Assembly (NCBI GenBank): GCA_001599935.1
Contig: BCIJ01000017.1
Location: 257,847 to 321,846, forward strand
Origin: Holtermannia corniformis
Lineage: Eukaryota; Basidiomycota; Tremellomycetes; Holtermanniales
Direction: 5' to 3'
Length of the DNA: 64,000 bases
Shown: piece by piece, positions 50,654 through 63,617 of the stretch
Layout: each line of letters starts with the position of its first letter
How positions within the stretch are numbered: position 1 is the first letter of the stretch
Position numbers and translations under genes: made by a program
The notes under the pieces: generated by a model
The model's database searches: none
Told to the model about the DNA's origin: nothing
Seen by the model: only the letters and a program-made list of their open reading frames with translations

Positions 50654-51674
50654 ATGAAGTCAGTGTCCACGCCGAGCAGCGTACTCTGTGCTGACACCCA
50701 TAGCTCCATCGCAGAGATCAACAGGATCAATCAGCGAGAACTCGATCTTGGGATCACTACTGGCTCATGGCACGACGAGTTCAAGGGTGCGTGGCGGTAC
50801 AGTGCGTTCCTGCTCTGCTGATTCTCCAGACTCTGCCTACGTCTTCATCGGCGGTCTCGACTTTGGCTTGACAGAGGGCGATGTCATCACCGTGTTCTCG
50901 CAGTGCGTTTGTGCACGCGGGACGTCAGTCTATGCGCTGACACGGCCAGGTTTGGAGAGATTGCCGACGTCAACCTGCCGCGCGACAAGACGACGGGCAA
51001 GACGCGCGGATTCGGCTTTGTCATGTATGAAGACCAGCGGAGCACGGTCCTAGCCGTCGACAACATGAACGGCGCTACGGTCGTTGGACGGATCGTCAGG
51101 GTGGGTTGTACAGGGCGACAATGGTGCTTGGCTGATCGCACCAGGTCGACCACTGCCGAAGCTACACGCAGCCAAAGGAGAAGAATGCCGAGGGCGAGTG
51201 GATCTTGCCCGACGAGCCAAAGTACAATGCTTTGCCCGAGGCTGTGCAAGGTGTGTGCGACACCTCGGTCGTGTAGTGTACTCAACATTTTCAGAGTCTG
51301 AATCCGAGTCGTCTGCGTCCGAGGCAGACAATGTCGACGACGAAGACCCAATGGCAGCCTACCTGCGCGAGCAGAAACGCGCCGCAAAGGGTAAAGGCAA
51401 AGCCAAGCACCGTGATGGCGAAACGAAAGAAGAGCGCAAGAAGCGACGAGCGGAGAAAAAGGCAAAGAAGGAGGCCAAGCGGCTCAAGAAGAGCGTCAAG
51501 AAGGAAAAGGACGTCGGGGAGATCGAGGGCCGCCGCGGTGACCGAGAAAAGCGCTCGTACAGGCGTCGAGAGGACGGCGAGCGTAGTGCGAGCCCGTACC
51601 GGGGTCGAGATGACGGGCGAGAGCCTGATCGACGGCGAGAGCAACGACGTGATGAGCGCTACAGCCGGCGATGA
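50654..51674 (+). CDS. IST3: RES-complex RNA-binding protein IST3/SNU17 (RBMX2)
   Basis: Six exons (50654-50658, 50704-50786, 50830-50902, 50950-51100, 51145-51250, 51295-51674) encode 265 residues. The first coding exon is just ATGAA. The N-terminus (INRINQRELDLGI, then SWHDEFKDSAYVFIGGLDF) and the single RRM with RNP2 (VFIGGL) and RNP1 (KTRGFGFVMY) are typical of Ist3. This protein forms the RES complex with Bud13 and Pml1 on the activated spliceosome. VDHCRSYTQPKE after the RRM fits the Bud13-contact helix region. The C-terminal half is Lys/Arg/Glu-rich, longer than in yeast, and ends in Arg-rich, Ser/Arg-containing sequence, as in RBMX2. Confidence 0.92.
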
Positions 51675-51733
51675 ACCGAGATGCAACGTCTGGCTGGCAC
51701 ATGGCTTGCAGCCGCCGGTAATCGCCCACAGCG

Positions 51734-52105
51734 TCATTGCCCATCCAATCTTGTCATCCGCTCGTCGTGTCCAGTCTGCTTCGACGTCGCAGCGCGCAGC
51801 TGCCCGTCCTTGAACTCCACCAACCACATCGGATCCGTCACAAACTCGAGCACGACGTAGGCTTTCATGGCCGCTTCCAGGTCGGTCTTGCTCACTGCCG
51901 ACGGCAACAGCGCGAGTGCTGATGGCCCAAACCGAGTAGCCGTCCTTCCCCCTTTGTTGGGCCATGGGAGGGACGGGCGAAAGCGGTGGATGAGTGGATG
52001 GCCCGTGAGTCGTTTGGCAGCTGGTCAAGTCGAGCCTGACTGACGGGGTGCAGAGCACAAGACTGTACGTTGTGCTGTGCGATAGTACCCACCGGCAGAG
52101 CTCAT
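51734..52105 (-). CDS. Unrecognised 107-aa protein
   Basis: Two exons (52105-52069 and 52020-51734) joined by a 48-nt intron encode 107 residues: MSSAGGYYRTAQPAKRLTGH at the start, then a Pro/Arg segment, a helical stretch (SKTDLEAAMKAYVVLEFVTD) and a charged end (HDERMTRLDGQ). The smooth protein character across the splice supports a real gene. I recognise no family. A small mitochondrial protein is possible from the basic N-terminal half, but that is a guess. Its first exon overlaps, on the opposite strand, the predicted N-terminal codons of the mitochondrial carrier, so one of the two 5' models needs correction. Confidence 0.5.
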
Positions 52106-53496
52106 GCGTTGGATCAGGTCGTGTCGGCGACCACGGCCTCACTAGTCTCGACCTTTGCCGGGTTTCCTGTGCGTCCATGCATCGACCCGGTCAAGCGTCC
52201 CAACCTAACGATGCCTAGCTCGACTCGCTCAAGTCTCGCCTGCAAAGCTCACGAGAGGCTCTCTCGATCCCACGGCTGGCAGCCGATGTCGTCCGCGAAG
52301 AGGGGATCGGAGGGTACGTCTATCTTCCGTCCTGGGCGTGCTGACGGTGCACAGGCTCTGGCGAGGTTTCCCGTGCGTAATCACATCAAGTCTACCCTTG
52401 CACAGCTCACAGCGCCCAGGCTACCCCTGTTGACCATCTCCATTGTGCGCACAATCTCCTTTACCATCTACACCTCGACCAAGCGGATCATCAACTCGAC
52501 CCCTGACTCGCCGGCCCCGCTTGTGAATCCCGCGTTCGATGTCCGATTGGGCCTGTTTACGCGGAACACGCTCGGCGACGTTGCGATCACAAGCGGACTG
52601 GCGGGCGCGGCGAGCGGGGCCGTCGTTTGTCTTGGAAGTGCGCCGTTTGAACTCGTCAAGGTCGGTCGAGGTATCACATGGCAGGCGAAGAGAGATGAAC
52701 AGAGCTCATGCAGGTTCGGCGTCAACTCGAGTATCAAATCTACCGCGACAGTCATCCCACCCTCGGCTCGTCCCCTGCTACCTCTCTCAAACCACCGACG
52801 ACTGTCCCCCCACCTCCGTTCCAACCTCCATCGACCATCAGCGCCGTTCGCATGATTCTCCGCACAGCCGGTCCGCTCGGGTTGTACACTGGGTTCCGAC
52901 TCCACTTTGTGCGCGATACAGCCGGGACCGCACTCTACTTTGCAGAGTACGATGTGCTGCGGCACGTCTTGGGCCGCGTGGGCGGGGAGCAGGGCGATCT
53001 GCCAGACTGGGCACAGCGGATCCCGAAATCGATCGTCCCGTTCATGTGTGGGAGCTTGGCAGGCGTGAGCAGCTGGGCGTTGATCTACCCGGTCGATGTG
53101 AGTGCTCTGCGAGTGGCCGACTGACGCTGACAACGCGCAGGCCATCAAGGTAGATTAGTTGACCGTATGCCCGACGTGACTGACATGGCGTAGACCAAGG
53201 CCCAACAGCGGGCGTTGTCAGGACTGCCACGGCGAACGCCAACGACCCAGTTCCTCCGACTCGTCCGCGGGACGGACGCCAGTCATCCCAAACCACTGCT
53301 CGTCGGCCTAGGCAGGCTCTATCGCGGGTAGGCTCCCTGCCTTGACCTGGACCCACGGCAGCTAATACAACCCAGCCTAGGCGTCTCCATGATCCGGTCC
53401 ATGCTCACCCACGGCCTACTGTGGACGCTAGTCGACCTGTCGAGCGGCTGGATCGACACTCGACCGTTTGAGACCATGGCAAGATCATACGACTGA
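52076..53496 (+). CDS. Mitochondrial carrier (SLC25) family protein
   Basis: Eight exons follow in frame: about 52076-52168, 52219-52313, 52355-52372, 52420-52660, 52714-53097, 53141-53149, 53194-53327, 53376-53496. Three carrier repeats are visible: FAGFPLDSLKSRLQ with GLWRGF; LGSAPFELVKVRRQLE with GLYTGF; and ALIYPVDAIKTKAQQ with GLGRLYRG. Each carries the Px[DE]xxKx[RK] signature, the second with Glu. Two six-helix halves are not applicable; six helices in total are expected in the inner mitochondrial membrane. Exon 6 is only 9 nt (GCCATCAAG). The substrate is unclear. No ATG precedes the first repeat in frame, so the start is unresolved; the listed start is only where the frame is usable. 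Confidence 0.8.
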
Positions 53497-53621
53497 TTGT
53501 GCATAGGCGGCCGCTCGCAAACTGTACTGTATCTACTACATAGACTACCGCCCGGGCAGGAGCGTGGCGAGGTCATGCACTGCCGGATCATGAGCAGCTA
53601 AACGCGGGGACCCGCCGCTGA

Positions 53622-53636
53622 GTCACGTGGACACGT
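53622..53636. promoter_or_regulatory. CACGTG box upstream of MCC2
   Basis: GTCACGTGG followed by ACACGTCC lies about 80 nt before the MCC2 start codon. The core CACGTG is at 53624-53629. It is a possible bHLH site; function is unproven. Confidence 0.35.
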
Positions 53637-53707
53637 CCACTTTGGCGATCATCACTGTACTGCGGCAGTGTTACTCTGCTCACCCTTAGCGAGTGTACAT
53701 CTCCAGC

Positions 53708-56175
53708 ATGCTGACTAGATCACGATCCGTGCTATCGAGCAGGGTACGCCCATCGCCGTCGCCAAGATTGGTACGCACCCTCATCCCTCAACCTATACCA
53801 CCGCTCGTGACCACCGTCCCATTACCCACAGCCATCACCGCGGCGTCTGAAGATGCCAAGCTCAACAAGGCGGCAATGCAGCGCTACGTCCAAGATCTTC
53901 GTACCCTACGCGCAGCAGCCGCAGAGGGTGGTGGCGAATCCGTACTTGAGCGATGGAGGGCAAAGGGTAAAGACAAACTAGGCGTACGCGAGCGGTGAGT
54001 CAGCACAGAGATGATACGTGGTGGATGCTCATCTACCGACTTAGGGTCTCGGCACTGCTTGATCCTGGCTCGTCGTTTCTTGAGCTCTCGGCACTGGCTG
54101 CGCACGAGGTTTATGAGGATCCCCTACCGGGCGCGGGGCTCGTCACGGGGATCGGTGAGTGAGCGCAGGGTAGAATGTCAGGATGCTGACAGCTTGTAGG
54201 CGTGGTTGCAGGCCGGAAATGCATGGTCGTTGCCAACGACCCGACAGTCAAAGGCGGTGCATACCACCCGCTGACGGTGAGCAGCGCACCTCGAGCGAGT
54301 TGGTGCTCAAGGCCCGGCAGGTCAAGAAGCACCTACGAGCTCAAGAGATTGCGCTGGAGAACAAACTGCCTTGCATCTATCTCGGTGCGTCTTGACAGAC
54401 TCCGCCGAATATAGCTTAGGTGGTGCAGTCGAATCCGGAGGGGCCGCGCTACCGTTCCAAGCCGAGGTCTTTCCAGATGTCGTGTGTACTGTTACCCCTG
54501 CAGACGCATAGCTGACTCGGGATGCAGAACCACTTTGGTCGCATCTTCTACAACATGGCACGCATGTCGGGGCTTGGCATACCGCAGATCAGTGTCGTGC
54601 ACGGCATCAGTGTTGCAGGTGGCGCGTAAGTCGAGCAACCCTGCTATTTCAGGCTGATGCAAGAGCAAGGTATATGCCTGCTATGTCGGATGTGGTCATC
54701 ATCGTCAAGGTACATTGCATCGCGTGCCGATCGTGTAGACTTACGGTACCCAGAACCAAGGCCGAATCTTTCTCGCTGGCCCGCCGCTGGTCAAGTCGGC
54801 CACGGGCGAGGTTGTGGACGATGAAACTCTTGGTGCGTCAACGCTTTCCAGTGCGAGACGACACTGAACCTGCGCAGGCGGTGGCGAGATGCACACTTCA
54901 GTGTCGGGAGTAGCCGACTACTTGGCGACGTCGGACGCGCATGCAATTCACCTAGCACGCCAGGCGGTCATGGATCTCGGCTCGACCGGGACCTATGGTG
55001 TGGTTGTAGGTTTCGCGAGTATCGCCCAGCACACGAGCTGATATCTTCAGAAACCCGCCCAAGTGAACAAGCCGAATCCTCCCAGCCCACCGCTGTTTCC
55101 CACATCGGAACTTGACTCGGTCATTCCAGCCGATCCAAAGCAGGCATTTGACATCAGAGAGGTTATCGCGCGCACAGTCGACGGAAGCGCGTTCCGAGAG
55201 TTCAAGAAAGACTACGGAAAGACGCTAGTGACGGCAAGTGACCGCTATCAGCTTTGCCACCCGCTGATAGCTAGCTCGACGATAGGGATTCGCCGAGATA
55301 CATGGCCATACGTGCGCTTGCACTGATAGCGACAAGTTATCAGCATGCTGATTCCTCTAGCGTCGGCATCATTGGCAATAACGGCGTGCTACTGTCACCT
55401 AGCGCACTCAAGGCGACGCACTTTATCCAGCTGTGCTCGCAGCGCGGAATCCCATTGGTATTCCTCGTCAACGTGTCGTAAGCGTCAGCTCTTATCGCTG
55501 AACCTGCGCTCACACGGCCTAGCGGCTACATGGTTGGCGAGAAAGCGGAAAAGGGCGGGATCGCAAAGGATGGCGCTAAGATGGTGCGCGCCGTCGCACG
55601 CGCCAAGGTGCCCAAATTCACGATTGTGGTTGGTGGCAGCTTCGGGTACGTGCACTGCGATTAACCAACGTGCTCGCTGACGTCGTTTAGCGCGGGTAAC
55701 TATGGTACGCAAGTCTTGCGAAACGTGTGACGCGCGCTGACGTGCTTATCAGGCATGTGCGGACGCGCAGTGAGGCCGCTTCTGCCGCGATAAGATAGCA
55801 CTTCGGCTGACAGCCGACAGTACTCGCCAAGATTCCTGTTCATGTGGCCGAACGCGAAGATCTCGGTCATGGGCCCGGACCAGCTGTCGTCGGTCATGCA
55901 GACGGTTAGCGGCAAAGGATCGACAGATACCTCGCGATGGGACGGTCTCAAGCGCGAGATTGAGCATCAGAGCTCGGCTCTCTACTCGACGGCACGGCTA
56001 TGGGTGAGTTCCACCACTTGTCACGCTGCGATTGACGTCGCAGGACGATGGAATCATCGAGCCTTCGGAAACGCGAGATGTGCTCGGGCTCGGACTGGAG
56101 CTTGCTGCTGACGCTCGAGGCTCGACAAGCCGTGAGGCTAATGATGACGGTGACTGGGGCGTGTTCCGCATGTAA
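53708..56175 (+). CDS. MCC2: Methylcrotonoyl-CoA carboxylase beta subunit, mitochondrial
   Basis: Seventeen exons sum to 575 codons: 53708-53994, 54045-54154, 54200-54276, 54321-54384, 54429-54478, 54528-54625, 54670-54709, 54754-54832, 54878-55005, 55051-55233, 55286-55311, 55361-55477, 55523-55645, 55691-55704, 55753-55769, 55821-56003, 56044-56175. The subunit transfers carboxyl from biotin to 3-methylcrotonyl-CoA in leucine breakdown. An Arg/Ser-rich presequence starts the protein. Family blocks include [55 protein letters not shown] and [17 protein letters not shown] in the N-domain, and [11 protein letters not shown] and FGAGNYGMCGRAYSPRF in the C-domain. Exons 14 and 15 are 14 and 17 nt. 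The intron 55234-55285 begins GCAAGT (GC-AG). Confidence 0.94.
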
Positions 56176-56267
56176 AGAGTAAGGCATGTCATCTATTGTA
56201 CATTTTGGTGTCCACAACGAAAGCCCATTCCCATCTATGGTCCTGCCACCACCCGCCAGCATTTGGC

Positions 56268-58124
<1,857 letters not shown>

Positions 58125-59602
58125 TGTTATGGAAGTGCTTGTGAGAAGGTGGAGGGAGCGCTACAGACAAAATCGGTGGGCGTTGAAAAGTGGACGTCCC
58201 CCACTCTCCCCGGCTCTCTTATACCGCCGGGGCACTCGCCGGAAATTCTGAGCCCGCGCCGGGCCATCTCGCGCTGATGATTGGGTTAATCGTTATCAAG
58301 TGGACGAGTGATGCGCTCATTGGAGGAGTGCAGCCGCGGCGTTCAAGATAAGGTGGTTCGCTCGCGTGGGGAAACCGGCGAATCGGTCGGGGTTTGCGGG
58401 GGAATGGTGGGCTCGGCTGGTAGGCAATGTCGCTGCCCAAAGCGTTTCTGGCGCGCTTCTAGACGTCTCATGGGCCGCTTCGTGTCGCGCTTCACTTAAA
58501 GGATGGGCAAGGATCGACACACAACTGTTACCTGCCACTTGCCACACACCTCGCGTGAGGGTGGGCCTTTGCCGCAGCGTACCGGCCAATAGAATCCAAA
58601 TTTCATCTCGTCCAATTGGATCGCGCAGCGTCCTCTCCAATCAAGCCTTTCCCCTGGGTTCGGCCGAGGAATCCTTCGGCGAATTCGATGTGATTAAACG
58701 CGCTGTGTGCACACGTCGTTCGGTGAGTGGCCGCTGCGATGTCTGAAGCGCTCCTCTGGCTTAGCTTGTCCGACACTGGCGTGTGAATGCGCGGGCTCAT
58801 CAATGCTTGGCAACATTTCGCCTGGTGGTATGAACTGTTTGATTTGGTAGCCAGTAACGCAAGATGGAACATGCAAGATTGAACATCGTCAGCACTCTCC
58901 AGTGTAACTGCACGAGGAAATCAGTGGCTACAACGGTCATGTCATTGAAAAATTGCTCGTGCCAGCCACGCCACTTTCTGGAGAAAAACGGAAGAAACTC
59001 CTTCAAACGCTTGGTCGAAGATAATGTCACGTGCCAAACCTTCCGTACCCTGGGCGGCAACGGCATCTTTGTGCTTCCTCCACCCAGCATCGTCGATACA
59101 GATTTAATTCACACAGACTGCTCGCCTCTCAGTCACCATCAGGCAAAGCAGATTCACGTGCCCCTAGCTTACTCACGCCCCAATGCCTCCAGTCCCAAGC
59201 GTATGACGGCCACCCCTGAGCTAATATGCTCAGGTCCTGCTTGCCGAATGGTCCACGGTTATTCAAAGTGGAAGGGTTGCGTGATGGTGAGATCCCCAGA
59301 AGATACGTCCTAGGCTAGAGCAAGGTGAGTTCGTGCGCGATGTGATGACAACCGATGCTGGCGAGTCAGCTTCAAGCCATGATTCATCGTCATGAGGCCG
59401 CTCCAATTCGCACCCACAAGTGTTCGTCAATGCAAATACGTCGCTATTCACGCTTTTGACACCAACCGCGATGTGCGTGCAAGATAATCGTTGACCCAAC
59501 GGCAAGCGAAGAGGTCGTGTCAGCCGTGTTGCAGAACTTTGAAATCATGCCATATCGGAGGGAAGAACAAACGGCGCCATATCAGTCCGTTTCACCCACG
59601 AG

Positions 59603-59673
59603 CAGTGTAGGCTAGCCGGCAACCTTCGGTCAGCCAAGTTGATAGCGCCTAAGTTGCCGCCTAGCCTACACTG
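59603..59673. mobile_element. 71-bp hAT-like miniature inverted-repeat element
   Basis: The element has 21-bp terminal inverted repeats: CAGTGTAGGCTAGCCGGCAAC at the left, and its reverse complement at the right with one mismatch. A 29-nt centre lies between. An identical 8-bp sequence, CCCACGAG, flanks it at 59595-59602 and 59674-59681, as expected for a target-site duplication. Eight-bp duplications and termini beginning CAGTG are hallmarks of hAT transposons. At 71 bp it is too short to encode a transposase, so it is a non-autonomous remnant that would need a source element elsewhere. The near-perfect arms suggest recent insertion. Confidence 0.75.
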
Positions 59674-60874
59674 CCCACGAGATGGACTCGTAGGTCACCT
59701 CTACGCAAGTGCGCACGCTGCTAGCCGGTGTACAGGCCGGTATCGCCCATTTCAGTGGGGCAACTCTGGCATAAACGCCTAACTCGGCCTTGACTACTGC
59801 CAGAGATCGCTTGCGGCTGGCGTTGAGAAAGTATGGGATATACGTGCTATCAACCCCTGAAGCTGGTACGTAGCATGCTGAGAGATTCAAGTGTCGCTAA
59901 CACGACACAGTGAATGTGGTTAGCATCCGGACAAGACATCAATCGCTCGAGAAACACTACCCCGGCGACAACTCAATATATGACATCGTGCGCAGGTAGA
60001 CCACCAGCGCAGTCGGAGTGAACCTTCTGAAAGCCCAACTGAGACGGAGAACACCGACGGCCAAACGTACGCGAACATGCTCAACGTTACCATGGATGAG
60101 ATGCGACTGGCGGAGAGGACGCCGGCTCAAGTGCAATTGTCATGAAAGTGCTCTCAAGTACTTGATCCGTAGGCGACCTACTGAGTCCACAACCAAGGTA
60201 CTGACCCAAATTCCAGGCGCATAATATCAGGTCATGATCCATATATCGCAGAACCAGCAACGTGACGTCGCTATGTGGATGCACACAACACGAATTGCGA
60301 AGGTACGATTAGTCGAGGTTGTTCTATCTCTTATGTAAGAATCGTCTATGCAGACACAAGCTCTTGTTTGGCGAAGAGCTCATGGCGCGCCGTCGCGTGT
60401 GGTCGACATGTCCATGTCACGTTGCATCAATCGACGGCACCAAAGCATTTGCGTTGCTCAAACCAGAGCAAAGGCGCGGACCTCGGAATGACCTATACTC
60501 AGGCCGCAAGACCGAGTGGGGGGTCCATCAGGATTGTACCAGCCTGTAGTGCTGCCGAGCTTCGGAGAGGTCGGGTCGCTCCCTCCATTGGGCTGAGCTG
60601 GGCTGACGCCGTGGCTGACACCATACATATCTAGCCGGCGGCAACTCCAGGTTGAGGGCGCCCGTTGCGCCAGCATCAGGCAACGCAACGTTGCGGCACC
60701 CGTTCAGGGCCCAGCATTGCCACCACCATCATTGTTCTCGCGGCTTTCCTGACGTCATTCCCCCAACTGGCACATTCCCGCCGCGAAAAGTCCGTGCGAC
60801 GCCCTTAGAGCAGCGTTCCGCGTCTCACGATTGCATTCCAACCAACACACTCTACCCAAAACACAACTTTCCAT

Positions 60875-61164
60875 GTGAGTACTGAGACTGTGTCGTGAGT
60901 GGAGGCTGGTGTGTAGCGACGGGGCGTGGCCGTTGCTAGGGCGGATGCAGACAGATCGCCGCCGTGTAGGCTTCGCGCACGGTCTCGCATGCCCACTTGG
61001 TTCTCGCCGATCCAGCCGGTTGAGCGACCAGCCGCCAAGCTGCTAGCTCGGTGACGTTGCACGCTCCTTTGTTTCTACCCCTGTCCTTGCAATCCGGCCC
61101 GATGGCAGCCCTATAAGCGGTGCTCATCGCCGTCAGCTTGCCTTTGCTGACCTGCATCGACCAG
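60875..61164 (+). other. Probable 5'UTR intron of the polyol dehydrogenase gene
   Basis: A GTGAGT donor at 60875 follows ACAACTTTCCAT, and a GCTGAC branch with a CGACCAG acceptor ends at 61164, 12 nt before the ATG. At ~290 nt it is several times longer than the coding introns. Long leader introns often mark highly expressed genes. The pairing is inferred from the sites alone. Confidence 0.5.
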
Positions 61165-61176
61165 ACATCACTCACA

Positions 61177-62454
61177 ATGGCCTCCCCTGCTGCTCCCACC
61201 GGTACCATGAACGCGCTCTGGTACAACGCCCCCAAGGACTTCACCTTCAAGGAGGTCCCCATCCCCACAATCAGCGACGACGAGATCCTCCTCAAGGGTG
61301 AGTCGCTTGCGATAAGCATTGGGACGAGCTGATAGCGTGCAGTCACCCTCTGCGGCGTCTGCGGCACTGATGGCCACATCCACGACGGCGAGTTCATCTC
61401 CAAGTTCCCCGTGAGTGCCTTTGGGCGCAGCCCGAGCTTTGCTGACGTCCGTAGCTCATCCCTGGACACGAGGCCGTCGGCAACGTCGTCGCGTACGGCA
61501 AGAACGTCACTGGCTTTGCCGTCGGTGACAAGGCCGTCGCCGATGTCGGTGTCACCTGTGGCAACTGCTTCTACTGCCGGTCAGTCTACCCCTATCGCTG
61601 TAACTAGTGCTTACCTGTGCAGCCGCGGCGAGACTTTGATGTGCGAGTCGTTTGGCGCTGCCGGTGTCACGATGGACGGTGGGTTCGCCGACTACATCAA
61701 ATACCACCAATCCAAGGTGTACAAGATCAACAACCTCACTGACGAGGAGGCGACCCTGCTCGAGCCTGCCTCGTGCGCCATCCACGGTCTCGACAAGCTC
61801 GACCCCAAGGTCGGTATCGAGGTCCTCCTGATCGGTGCCGGCCCGACCGGCTTGATCCTCGCCCAGCTCTTGAAGCTCAACGGTGCCAGCCGTGTCGTCA
61901 TTGCCGCCAACAAGGGTGAGTCGAGTGTCGTGGCGTAGGCCAAACTGACTCGTGCAGGTCTCAAGATGGACCTCGCTCGCAAGCTCGATGCCGGCCACGA
62001 GTACATTGACCTTGACCGTCAAAACGCCAAGGCCCAATGGGACCAGATCAAGGTCGACAACCCATGTGAGTGGGCCGTTGCTCTCTTTACTCCACTCTGA
62101 CACCTTGTAGACGGCTTCGACGTTGTCGTCGAGTGCACCGGTGTCGAGTCGATTGTCAACGACTCGATCAACTACGTCCGCCGCGGTGGTTCGCTCCTCG
62201 TCTACGGCGTCTACGAGGACAAGGCCCGCGTGTCATGGCCGCCATCCAAGATCTTTGGTGACGAGATCCGCATCATCGGCTCGTTTTCGCAGACCTACTG
62301 CTTCCCGCGTGCGATCGCCTACCTCGACAACCGCCGCATCCGGACCGAAGGCATGGTCACCGACATCTTCCCGCTCAAGGACTACCAGAAGGCGCTTGAC
62401 AAGATGAACTCGAGGCAGGCGCTCAAGATTGCCATCCGCTGCGGCGAGCAGTGA
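61177..62454 (+). CDS. Zinc-dependent polyol/alcohol dehydrogenase, D-arabinitol dehydrogenase-like
   Basis: Six exons (61177-61297, 61343-61410, 61455-61579, 61623-61915, 61958-62065, 62111-62454) encode 352 residues. It is a medium-chain dehydrogenase: the catalytic zinc site is [15 protein letters not shown] with GHEAVGNV, the structural-zinc loop is shortened ([15 protein letters not shown]), and the nucleotide fold is [17 protein letters not shown]. The sequence recalls rust-fungus D-arabinitol dehydrogenase, which interconverts D-arabinitol with D-ribulose or D-xylulose using NADP or NAD; the exact substrate cannot be read from sequence. Ala replaces the usual acidic cofactor residue region (VVIAANKG), consistent with NADP use, but this is tentative. 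Exon sizes sum to 353 codons. Confidence 0.85.
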
Positions 62455-63617
62455 TTGGCTTTGGCCGTTCGTAATGTTGCTGTACTTTTGCACTGTCATG
62501 TATTGATCGAGTTTGATCGTGGCCTGGGTCGGGCTTTACTGCCTGTTATGTGATTCTGTATCAGTCTGGGGCCGAAGTCGTCGGGTCGGTGAGACATACC
62601 AATGACCACCTGGGGCACCCGAACTCTTATCGATCTGTCTGTCCTGCCTCAGGGAGTTTGACATCAAGCTGTTTGTGATAAGTAATATCAGCTGAGCAAA
62701 CGTGTACCCTAGCGAACCCGCGTCGTCGTACAAAACTATCGTGAACAAGAGTACCCCGCCGGTCACCGCCAGTTTTTGCCTGTGTGGGTATATTGACTAA
62801 CAAACGTCGCAAACTTTCAGGCTGGGGGCGTCACATTCGTACAATGCATACGCCTTTTACTTATGCCTTCCGTGTAATGCCCCCTGAAAGCCGAGTTCGA
62901 ATTTCTTCCCAATCTCCTTGAGGTTCACCTTTTTGCCTTTGGCCGTCCCAGAGGTCCTCGTGGCGTCGAGGCGGCTTCAGATGCGGTGCGTGGTGTGGAT
63001 CCACGAGGTTGGATCAGAGAATCTTCTGCGATGCTTGGCGAGGGGAGGGGTAGACAAGCATCGGAAGTCGGTATAGGATGCTGCCAGGTTGGTGGCAGCA
63101 CGACTTGGGATAGCCCGACCAAAGGACCCAGCGACCTAGAGCTGACGTGGCTGCTGGTACTAGCGGAATCCATCACTTGGCATGCATCCCTTTGTCCTCA
63201 CTGTCGAGCGTATTGACTGTACGCCGTGATAGCAACAATCGACATCGAGGCCACGACCGCCACCCGTCGTCTGCTCACGTGGCCCCTGATTCCGAGGCGG
63301 TGAGCGAGCGCCCGCGTGTGCTCCTCGGTCATTTCTCAAGCCCTGCCCCGATTCGAGGGTCTCTTTTCGTTTGTCCGCCTCGCGATTTTCCTCTCTGCGC
63401 CAGCACACTCGATTCACATTACGGTGACTGCAGGATCAGGCGGCTTTTGAAAGAAACAGACGCGAGACAAGACACTGTCGCCCGGACAAATTGGTGCGGG
63501 ACAAAGCGGATTTCGGCATCGCTTGGCGCGGGAGAATACAACAACAATCCGCTTGACGACGGTCTTCTTCCTACTTTGAACGGGGTTCTTTTCGCTTGAC
63601 GTCTGGGTTGGGTCATC
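62455..63617. other. Intergenic region with one weak small-frame candidate
   Basis: No gene is firmly supported. On the minus strand, about 62990-62872, a short frame reads GTAKGKKVNLKEIGKKFELG and ends GRHK. It looks protein-like, but I could not place its start or upstream exon. Confidence 0.35.

Larger units (their letters stand above)
58125..61176. other. 3-kb gene-free region upstream of GDH1 and the polyol dehydrogenase
   Basis: No open frame here has convincing protein character or splice sites. The region contains the divergent promoters, a 71-bp hAT-like miniature element at 59603-59673, and the 5'UTR intron of the downstream gene. It is by far the longest gene-poor stretch in an otherwise dense window. 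Confidence 0.55.
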
